From the NCBI GenBank assembly GCA_049999725.1, contig JBNGIS010030583.1:1-26983 (forward strand): a DNA stretch of 26,983 nucleotides, read 5' to 3'. The notes under the pieces are model-generated. The model made no database searches, was not told the DNA's origin, and worked only from the letters and a program-made list of their open reading frames with translations. The position numbers and the translations under genes are program-made. This document shows positions 19,125-26,983 of this stretch, piece after piece. The stretch comes from Haplomitrium mnioides. Lineage: Eukaryota > Marchantiophyta > Haplomitriopsida > Calobryales. The number at the start of each line of letters is the position of its first letter. Position 1 is the first letter of the stretch.

Positions 19125-20485
19125 GCATTGCTATAACCATGTAACCAATAAACTTGCACCACTTATCGCTAAGTGCTACTACCATTATGTTCCTTTCTAT
19201 ATATAGAGAGAGGTGTATGTGAAAGTGTCGTAGCACAACAATGGCACTCCAACCCCGATAAGAACAACCCGAGATCAAACCATGCAAGATCTATATAGAA
19301 ATCTGCTCTTAATTCACTTTTACCAACTTTCCATATTCTTTAAAGAGTTCTGAAACTGCACTCTGTCAGTTCAGAGATGGATCTCTCTCCACTCTAGGAC
19401 TGACAACCTTTACTCCACAAACCAAACACACAAACCACTTCTACTACTCATTACAATAGTACAAAAGCCAAGAATTACTCAAATTGTATGACTGACATTT
19501 CTAGGATAAGAAAGTTGATGCACAAGCTGATTTTAAACTTGAGTTGTATCAGAGAAGTTCCCAAGCAACCAGCTACCCAACTTGCTTAAAACCCTCAAAC
19601 CAACACTCCAATGCCTACCTTCATTACGACACCTTACTTCCCTCAAACTAGATACTCAAGCCACTCCAACCCAATATATCTCAGAGCTTATTGCTGAGAA
19701 CTCAGCTATGGAACGACCCTCTTGATCTCACATCCACTTGCTGTTCCTCCAACCACCCACTACTCTATTTATTTGTGAAATGCCCATCTATTCTCTAGGC
19801 ACACACAAATCTGAGCACTCCTTGCTATACTGCAACCCACCAACCAGTATCCACTAACTGGAGAATCACAGAAGGTTCTCTCCTTAAGAATTTAACAAAT
19901 ATAGAATAACATAGAACTTAAAGCAAAATTGATTTGCCACTGAACCTCCACAAATTACAATCTGGAACTCAAAACCCAGACCCACCAGCAGAACACACTC
20001 AGGTACCTTTTGACATGCACTTCTCTAATGTAATCTGACTGACTTCTTCAATTGCAAATTTGCAAAACATTCACCAACCAACTCTAACTTCAAATCCTTA
20101 TTCCTTCATCAAACTGCTCCTCATGAATCTGCAATCAACAACATGAGCAAGGGACCTCATAGACAAGAATCTCATGATCTTCACTTGAAGCACACATGTA
20201 CAATGAGACAACTAACAAAACAGGAACTCGCCAATAGGCTTGTACCCTCTGTCTTGCTCAGCTAACAATAACAGTCATCCTATTTCCAAACCAAACTAAC
20301 TTCTCTACACACTAACTTTCCCTCACTAAGTTTCCAATAAGAACTAACAACTCACAATGTGTTCTTAAGCTAAATAACACACTTTCACCAATTTACACGA
20401 ACTTTGCTCGCCATAAGAATGAATTACTAGCAATTGTTCTTATGCTAATTTTCAAACTTTCACTAACTCTTCACTTCATCTCCCT
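19125..20485. other. Anonymous region, C- and A-rich on the plus strand
   Basis: No gene is supported. The minus strand has some coding-like runs (for example SSLMK, a stop, GFEVRVGW and FAIEEVSQITLEKCMSKG near 20110-20000) downstream of the minus-strand frame at 20486-20671. They could be its decayed continuation, but stops are dense and I cannot identify a family. Confidence 0.3.
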
Positions 20486-20671
20486 TTAAATTTCAAACTT
20501 TTCAACTTCTTCAAGTAGCTGTCTCGCCTTTTTGAACTTTTGAACTTTCAATTTGTCTTCCACATTGAAACCATGATAAACCATTGATTTGCCATTCAAA
20601 CTTCTCTCCTCGCTTGCCTTTTCACAACAATCTTTATCACATAAAACACTGATAAGTTGCCATTTCGCCAA
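20486..20671 (-). pseudogene. Unrecognised frame starting L-A-K-W-Q-L, relative of the 26927 ORF
   Basis: 61 codons. The first codon is TTG where the related copy at 26927 (+) has ATG: LAKWQL here, MAKRQL there. The middle reads NGKSMVYHGFNVEDKL and the end is a Lys/Glu-rich helix-like segment (KVQKFKKARQLLEEVEKFEI) before a stop. I do not recognise the protein. A second, altered copy of the start region lies just upstream (rc of about 20687-20703, GGCGAAATAGCAACT), a small local duplication. The frame is preceded, in its own sense, by the ~42-bp repeat array and a CpG-rich block, as at the right edge of the window. It is presumably the 5' end of an unknown element's coding region. Confidence 0.4.
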
Positions 20672-21780
20672 TCACCGCTTCGCTTAGTTGCTATTTCGCC
20701 AATCATCCTTCCATCGAACGTTTCGGAACACAACTTTCCTAACCAGGGATCCCCACTTCAGAACCCCACATGGAACCAACTTACCTGGGGACTCCACTTC
20801 AGATCCCCACACGGACACTCCTCAGAACCCCCTTAACCGGAGTATCCGACCTCGGAAGATGAATCGGAACCCCCTTAACTAGGGTTTCCCACTTCGGAAG
20901 GCGAGGTTCCAACGCCTTCTTCAGACTCACGGACTCTTCGGATCTTCTTTCGCTTGCTTCCAAATTGTTCTCATTCCTTTTAAACTTTGAATTTCATTTG
21001 ATTCAAACAGTTTGCACAGCAGAATTTTGTCGTCGATCACTTCCTCGTCTATCTGATCGATTTCTGCTCAATTTCCTGTCCACTCATAACACTTTCCGCA
21101 TCGGGCTCTCGCGCACGACAACTCTTCACTTCAATTAGTAAGGTTCCTCTCCATTGGAAATTGATTCGCAGGCCCTTTGCAGATCTCTTCTCCACATGAG
21201 TTCTCCTCTTTCTCACCATTCACATCTCGTTTCATCGCGACCTTCATCACCACTGGCATACAAAAGAAAGACCTTCAAATTCCGCACGGCTCTCCTCTGG
21301 AGATTAATTCACAACTACCTATCCCAGAGGAAATTCTACAACTGGCCGATTTCCTTTGAATTCCTCATTCTCCCTTTCCAATTTTGCAGAAGATCTTCAT
21401 TCAACACTCGTGCTCAGAAATCTTCGCAAGGCGTTCTTCCTCAACTTCGGAATCTTGCACATATGTCTGATATGTAATCCAAGCAACCTATCATGCCAAC
21501 CACTGTTGCTTCCAAATCACCATCAAAATTCAATTCCACAGAATGATAATTACATTAGTTTTTTCTATCCAACTTGTTCTCAATCCAAGGCAAAATTCCA
21601 CAATTCCTACGAATCTACCCCGCATAGCACTTGCAAATCTCCCTCAATGCGGATTCCCACCTTGATCCAAACACCCCGCGCTCTCCCCCACGAACGCTTC
21701 GTAACAAGTGGCCTTCTCGAGCACCTCCAAATATCCCATAAGTACTTCCCAATAAATTAGAAGCTTTATATAAGCAAATC
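20672..21780 (-). other. CpG-retaining block B, putative upstream region of the L-A-K-W-Q-L frame
   Basis: Rich in TTCGGA/TCCGAA words and CpG compared with its surroundings. It contains the 42-bp array (20738-20914), then pyrimidine-rich DNA on the plus strand. Overlapping plus-strand frames (21154-21477, 21177-21359, 21356-21760) lie in different phases with no motif, and I treat them as chance. By alignment with 26240-26926 in reverse complement it appears to be an inverted second copy of the same family. Confidence 0.5.
20738..20914. repeat. ~42-bp tandem repeats, block B (four units)
   Basis: Units at 20738-20779, 20780-20831, 20832-20873 and 20874-20914 (42, 52, 42 and 41 bp). They share a CTTAAC-GGG start, a CCCACTTCGGAA-like core and a GGAACCCC-like end. 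Units three and four are the clearest pair (CGGAACCCCCTTAAC in both). Block C carries the counterparts in the opposite orientation. Confidence 0.65.
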
Positions 21781-21800
21781 ACACTTACTTCCTTTCGAGA

Positions 21801-21870
21801 GGTAGCCCCACATGGGTGTAAGGCTACCGCTTAACTTCCCTGCCCCTGGACGGACCTAGTTCAAGGCACC
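21801..21870. other. Hairpin with possible SINE-type promoter
   Basis: GGTAGCC (21801-21807) pairs perfectly with GGCTACC (21822-21828). The strand also shows an A-box-like TAGCCCCACATGGG from 21803 and a B-box-like AGTTCAAGGC from 21858, about 55 nt apart, which is longer than the usual tRNA spacing. A second small hairpin, GGGC...GCCC, lies at 21941-21954. It may be a tRNA-derived SINE remnant, which is uncertain. Confidence 0.3.
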
Positions 21871-21959
21871 GGCTTCCATCGATACTCTTCACCTGGCTCC
21901 TGGGCAAGTTGTCTACCAACACATTGAAATAGATAGATAGGGGCTGGTTGGCCCTCAAC

Positions 21960-22960
21960 ACATAGATTAGTTTTACCAAAAAAAATTTAATTTTCCTTCA
22001 CAAAAATAAATCACTTCCTTGTAGATCAGCCTTCTCTCCTTTTCCTTTTCATACCAAAATGTCCTCTGATCTTTATATTTTACAACTTTACACTCACAAC
22101 TGAAGCTTTACCACTTCCTTCTCACTCCACTGCTCAGAAGAGAACACCTTCAAGCAGTTTCTGACCTTCTGTCAGGAACTATGCTCTCACAGAAAGAGTT
22201 GGACCTGGTATATAAATCTAAGATTTTGTCTTTTGGTTGCAAAAAATGACTCACAAACTAGCTTATTAATTTTAGTGGTTTTTGATAAGAATTTACAATA
22301 CAATTTTCCAAGTAAGAAGAAGACTCCCTTACTTTAAGTCAACATAAAAAACTAAATGTCTACAAAATTTAAAACTTCCTCTCTCCTTTTACTTTTCTTG
22401 TAAGAATTCTTTGATTTTTTGCCATATTCTCCATTGATTAGAAGGGAGTGATTTTCCAATCACTCTTATTGAGTGTTTGTAGTGTATCCATTGACTACAA
22501 GAGAGTGATTATCTTGTCACTCTTCTACAGTTTAAGTCATGATATCTTCTAACAAGATGGAAGTGATTTCTGAGCTACTTCTTTGGAGTCTAATTGATAA
22601 TACTTCCACTAACTATTAGCACCAATTAGCCTCCTCTCCCAACATTTTCTATTCTATAAAGGGCTTGATTCAATGTTCAACCAAGGTATACTATCAAATC
22701 CATCCTTCTCACTAGGTATATCACATCAAATAGAGAACTCAAAATAGACCATAGAATTTTAGTTTAGCCTTTATATTTGAAGGTGGAGTGATGGCGTATG
22801 AGCTCTTATCTCCACCAAGTTTGTATTTCTTTTGAACTATATTCGGAGCAATAACTTACTAATATTCAGATCTCTAACATATTTGATTTAATCTTTATGG
22901 AGTCAACTAAAATTTATTTTCAAGGTTTAAAGTCGTGTCAAGAATATATAAGTACCAACA
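21960..22960 (+). other. Anonymous LTR-like region with tandem hairpins and TATA box
   Basis: No gene. It contains two ~57-bp-spaced repeats each carrying a hairpin (22431-22540) and a TATA-like TATAAA at 22655-22660 preceded by CTCCTCTCCC. This layout resembles an LTR U3/R region. I could not find the partner LTR or exact ends. Confidence 0.4.
22431..22540. repeat. Tandem repeat with conserved hairpins
   Basis: CCATTGATTAGAAGGGAGTG (22431) and CCATTGACTACAAGAGAGTG (22488) start two related units 57 bp apart. Unit 1 has an 8-bp stem, GAGTGATT/AATCACTC (22446-22453 and 22458-22465), with a 4-nt loop. Unit 2 has a 7-bp stem, AGAGTGA/TCACTCT (22502-22508 and 22517-22523), with an 8-nt loop. A weaker third unit may follow near 22545. 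Confidence 0.65.
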
Positions 22961-22967
22961 TATAGGA

Positions 22968-23184
22968 GAAAATATTGCAACGGTTAAACTTTCCCTCAAG
23001 GAGATGGCAATAGATGTCGCTAGTTTGTGATACTATTTATATCAAATTGTAAACTATCAAAATTGTTAAACTAGACCTATAGGCTACTAGGATGAATCAG
23101 GGGCTAAGACATCCATCAATCAAACCTTGAAAATATAACGATAGTCAAACTACCCCACAGAAAGATGATAGTGGGGGTGCTAGA
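22968..23184. repeat. Imperfect direct repeat, 161-bp spacing
   Basis: GAAAATATTGCAACGGTTAA (22968) and GAAAATATAACGATAGTCAA (23129) start two related ~60-bp segments. Both then read AAACT-CCC, an AAGGAGATG/AAAGATGAT block, a purine stretch and end in GTCGCTAG or GTGCTAG. They look like subrepeats of an old LTR or untranslated region. Confidence 0.45.
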
Positions 23185-23189
23185 GCATT

Positions 23190-23480
23190 AACTATCAACT
23201 ACTCATAGTACCTTACAACAATTAACACACCATGCTACCTCCCAATTACTAAATCACAAAAACTAATGCCGTCTACTAACTTACAACACTACTAACTGAC
23301 ACATTTTAACTTCTGACTTTACTAACTTGCTGCAACTACTAGCTTCTAACTTTACGAGTTGAAGATAGATATGAGATGTTGACTAACCAACGTACTACTT
23401 TTATTGCTTGCAACAACTAACCAATGCTGATTTATGAAACTCACTTGCTACTACTAACTCTTGATTAATAGTTTATAGCT
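23190..23480. repeat. Low-complexity ACTAAC-rich stretch
   Basis: ACTAAC/AACTTAC/CTACTA words recur without a fixed period (for example near 23274-23340 and 23450). There is no reading frame. It may be a degenerate minisatellite. Confidence 0.4.
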
Positions 23481-26239
23481 ACACTATTCAATCTATGACT
23501 TTCTATGCTTATAAAAGCAAGCCTAATTGAACAACCAAATCATAAATACGGACCTTGTTCTAAATATCATATACTAATTAAAAATTGGTCATCTAAAGAA
23601 ATTAGAGCACTAAGGAAATTGGGTTCCTAAAGAAAGACATTCTAAGGGAGTTAGAAACCTATTGGAATTCGATGTATGCAAAAGTGATCCTTTCAAGAAA
23701 CATGACTCAAAGACAACACAGACATTAACCCAATCCAATATCTACGGTGTTACTCCCTCTCAAGATATCAAAATTCTAAGAGCATAGCTGGTAAGTGAGT
23801 TGAAAGGTCTTTGATATTCCAAGGCGACGCATTGACCTGATAGTTGGACAGTCTAGTCTCTAGATTTCTTTTAGAGAATCCTAATTCCCTCTATATAATT
23901 TGCACTAGAGGGTGTCATCACATTCACCAATGGCAAAAGCCATGAAAGATGGTAGTTTTCTATATGAGGGGCTAGTTGGGAGTACCCTTCAAGTAGTTCT
24001 TGTGAGTTGACCATCAAATTCAATTTTTTGGGGAATTGATCTTAGCATGGGTGCATAATGAGAACCTATATACATGGTATATGCAATGACTTCAGTAGTG
24101 AATGGGTGCATAACCACTACAATACTCAACCTCTCATCTAATGGCAGGAAGATCATGGGAACTAGAATACAAAGCTACAATTAGAGGGAGGTCATCGACA
24201 GTTGAGGTGGCTGTGGAAATTTGTCTTGATCCAACTTGTTGGGGGTGATACACCTCTCTCAACTTGACTTTGTAGATAGAAAACGTTCTAAGCTCCACCG
24301 CAGATCAATGCTTCATCATGTCACACAATCCAACCAAGTCAATCTTGTAGGACACTTGGCCAAACAACCTGACATGCAAAACATGGTAGAAATGCAGTGC
24401 CTTGGGTCCCAAACTTCCTCGAATGAAGGATACTCCCAAGTAAGTAAGAAAAGGGGGGCACCTTTGCCAATATCGACCAAATGTTCTTAGAGTTTCAACT
24501 ATTGAATTAGAATTCTGGAATGAGCTAGCTAGATGGGGTACATGCAATAAAATCTAGTCTAGTGCTAATCTTTTAGATACCTTGTTGTTGGAGGGGAGTT
24601 AACAAACCTCAAACTACAACTACCTATAGCAGCTTTGATCATGACACACAAATTAGGGCCGATCACTCACTCTTTCTAACCCCAAGCAGAACTATATCTC
24701 CCTTTGAAAATATGTGAAGATGTGAGCTAAAGTGCAACTATCTTAGTCACCAAGAATGGAGTACAAAGTCTAGTTGCTTAGTAGAATTAGACAACTTTGT
24801 CACATGCAAAGAATGCATAAAACATTGGGTGTCCTCGAGTAGAGAAGAGACCCTTAAGAGATATTGCTCTGCTCTTGAGAAACCATGGAGTTGTTCTCCA
24901 TTAGAGTGATATAGATATGGCCAGGAGATAAAGACTCTACTCTTGGGTTTATGGCTTGCTTGTAGGTTGGATTAATGGTCCAAATCTCCACAGTGGTTGA
25001 CTAAGTGCAAGTAGGCGTGCCCCAATAGCAAGAGAAATACCACATAGAATGAGCATAGGCTAGACCTCAAGAACCTAACAACATGCAAAATTATCAGCTA
25101 AGAAGTCTACAGAGGGGAAAACCTTTGTGCGAATGGTCTCCTAAATTGGAGGATAACCCAACGGCTCATGGATTGGATCTAGTTGAGAATAAATTTAAGA
25201 TTGTAGGGCTGAAAGGATACATATGGTTCTAACAACATAGAAAGAAAAGCATTACTTGGCCACTAGAAAGGGATGATAGAGAGATCAAGTAAGGGGTGAA
25301 GGCAACCACTATGAGGAGAGCAGCCATGGAGTCCGATACCCTCTCCAATCAATCATACCAATAGAACACTACTACTCAAGAATACTACAAAACATTGTTC
25401 CTTATACATCCAGCATTACATGCACACACATTAAGCACGCTTATCTTACTTTCATAACATACTCAACATATTTGGATTTTAGTGTAAATAATAATCCATA
25501 CACTCACGTTCAAACATTAAGGTTAAAACATTGGAACAATACAATTCCAAACAATTCTTGACCTATCTGCAAGTTGGAGTTACATTCCACCACCAATCAT
25601 TTCCACCTCTCCCACACCACTTAGAGAGCTCACAAACGACTCAACTATTTGTTTTTTCACCATTTTTCTACCATTTACAAGATTATTCAACAAAGACAAC
25701 ATAATACAAAGTTATACTCCTATTTCTCACATTGTCTCGTATTTTTGCCTCTCCAGATACAAATATATATTTGCACTAAGTACTATGACCCAATAATTGC
25801 AAAACATAACACTACGACCCTGAAAGTGAAGATCTGACTCTTACTTCCATAGTCCACTATTATCGATCTTCACCTCACATACGTACAAGTACTCATTATA
25901 CAAAACAAACATCACATGAAAATCTTAAGACACACAAACACAAAAGACAACTTGATATTATAGCTGCTATGCACTCAAACGACAAACATACACACCTACA
26001 ATGCTACCAACATACGAGAAGATCTCAAAAGTATTTTATACCATTCCATCTTCTATAGATGTTGCCAACCCAATAGGTTCTATCAATTCATCTTTCACCA
26101 CATACTTCCTAGGATTGTCTTATGTTGCCTTTACCTTCACTACTTTGTACAATATTTCCATTACATTCACTTCAACTTCAACATCTCTCATGCGGTTTAC
26201 AAGAGACCAAAAGCGGCAGCGATGATAATTCTCCAATCT
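23481..26239. other. Anonymous decayed region, no gene seen
   Basis: Only short frames occur, with no motif (24236-24490 plus overlapping 24305-24547 minus; 25649-25837 and 26001-26225 plus). The part from about 25350 to 26220 is A/C-rich on the plus strand with many CATAC/ACACA words, compositionally like the ~350-bp insert at 15806-16155. The purine/pyrimidine texture of 23.8-25.3 kb resembles 1.5-2.9 kb, but I could not establish an alignment. Confidence 0.4.
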
Positions 26240-26926
26240 GAAGTGGTAAGATGAGCGAAAAGCAACACATTAACTCTAATCGGAAGATAAGCACGGGCTA
26301 CTTCATTCTTCCGATCCGAAGTAGCGGAATCGGGTTCATATTATGAAGGAAGGGGGCTAGAGCTAGAAATGTCAGCGCCAGGAAGACCAAAAAGGAAGGG
26401 ACCAGAAGAGAGAGGGAAGACGAGGCAGGGCGAAGGGGATCAGGAGAGCAGAGGAGAGTCGCAATGGAGTGTCAGGCCGAGGAGACCACAGGACGAGGTT
26501 CAATGAAGGCCGTACGTCAACAAAGCAGGAGAGGAAGCCATAACGAAGGATAACGGGTCGTACAACAAGTCAGAACGGCGGATTAAAGGCAGGGGACAAG
26601 GGCGACATGCATCGGAGAGTAGTGACAACACCAAAGATCGGGGGACGCCACTTTCTCCAAGTAAACACCAATGCTTTCCCGCAGTCCAAAGTCCTCTCGA
26701 ATGAGGAAGGGTGGGAGTACGGTGCAAGTGTCGGAAGGAGTTCATCAGAGGGTGCAATCGGACAAACATTGAACCCGAGCCTTCCTAAGTGGGGAGACTT
26801 ATTAAAAGGGTTCCGCTTGATCCCCCGATGAGGGAAGGACCTGTTAAGTTGGATCCAATCAGCCTCCTTATGTGGGTTCCCCACTTAATAGGGATCCGTG
26901 AAGAAAGATCCGACGGGTCCGAAGTG
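26240..26926 (+). other. CpG-rich block C, putative 5' region of the MAKRQL element
   Basis: GC- and CpG-rich, purine-rich on this strand, and abruptly different from the AT-rich DNA before it. It aligns in reverse complement with block B (20672 onward): the AGTTGCC-CTTCGCC start region, GGATCC words, and the ~42-bp repeats match in order. It has open frames on both strands overlapping one another (26500-26769 and 26570-26884 minus, 26607-26831 plus), as expected from high GC, and none is recognisable. A long GA-rich tract at 26,370-26,470 could be an untranslated or promoter segment. Confidence 0.55.
26767..26892. repeat. ~42-bp tandem repeats, block C (about three units)
   Basis: Units at about 26767-26807, 26808-26848 and 26849-26892. 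On the minus strand they match block B units four and three particularly well (for example GCGGAACCC followed by TTTTAATAAG...CCCACTTAGGAAGGCTCGG). Confidence 0.6.
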
Positions 26927-26983
26927 ATGGCGAAGCGGCAACTGACGCAGCGCAGACTGGTCACTATTACGGCGGCACGGAGG
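26927..26983 (+). CDS. Start of an unrecognised ORF (MAKRQL...), cut by window edge
   Basis: ATG at 26927 opens a frame that stays open for all 19 codons to the last base (MAKRQLTQRRLVTITAARR), strongly basic. The start is supported by the related frame at 20671 (-), which shares A-K-x-Q-L and the same upstream layout (42-bp repeats, then about 30 bp, then the start). I do not recognise the protein. A short Arg-rich N-terminus could be a nucleic-acid-binding or nuclear-targeting segment, which is inference. With only 19 codons visible, no function can be given. Confidence 0.4.
   Translation, partial: MAKRQLTQRRLVTITAARR

Noticed and set aside
21154-21760. Three overlapping plus-strand frames of 60-134 codons
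   Set aside because: Different phases, no motif, and they run antisense to the apparent direction of block B.
21928-21940. GATA microsatellite
   Set aside because: Only about three repeats. Too short to matter.
24236-24547. 84-codon plus and 80-codon minus overlapping frames
   Set aside because: No recognisable motif in either. Mutual overlap suggests chance openness.
26500-26884. Overlapping 74-104-codon frames on both strands
   Set aside because: They overlap on both strands in a GC-rich block where stops are rare, and none has a motif. Expected by chance.

Overview
This window looks like intergenic DNA from a land plant with a large, repeat-filled nuclear genome. I favour a gymnosperm-like genome, but the species cannot be read from the sequence. 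The evidence is: no intact host gene, a chromodomain-bearing Ty3/gypsy element, a Ty1/copia element with plant-type primer-binding and polypurine sites, heavy decay by stop codons and small indels, and several levels of insertion inside insertion.

Layout. (1) 425-7303 (+) is a composite of two decayed chromovirus (Ty3/gypsy) copies. Copy 1 keeps integrase (425-1447) and chromodomain (4066-4343), split by a 2.6 kb insertion, followed by an LTR (4344-4815). Copy 2 starts abruptly in reverse transcriptase/RNase H (4822), continues through integrase and chromodomain, and ends in a second LTR (6833-7303). (2) 7304-10142 carries minus-strand protein-like segments of a family I do not recognise, interleaved with two arrays of one 24-bp minisatellite. 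(3) 10515-11234 (+) is a second unrecognised coding-like remnant, possibly once spliced. (4) 12572-18925 (-) is a complete-ended but heavily rearranged Ty1/copia element: paired ~238-bp LTRs, a perfect 5-bp target duplication (CTCAA), primer-binding site, polypurine tract, gag, RT and RNase H pieces. It has lost protease, integrase and the first part of RT, and has been invaded by a ~350-bp sequence and by a 2.4 kb element flanked by TCTGCATC. That 2.4 kb element opens with a tRNA-like pol III promoter.

(5) 19.1-26.2 kb is mostly anonymous decayed DNA with LTR-like promoter pieces, repeated hairpins and low-complexity stretches. (6) Two CpG-retaining blocks, around 20.65-21.8 kb and 26.24-26.98 kb, lie in opposite orientation. 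They share an array of ~42-bp repeats followed by the start of an open frame (M/L-A-K-x-Q-L). The copy at the right edge has an ATG and runs off the window.

Nothing here forms a working pathway. What can be read is a history of insertions. The best candidates for undescribed biology are the CpG-rich 42-bp-repeat family with its MAKxQL frame, the 2.4 kb tRNA-headed element, and the minus-strand protein family containing the 24-bp arrays.
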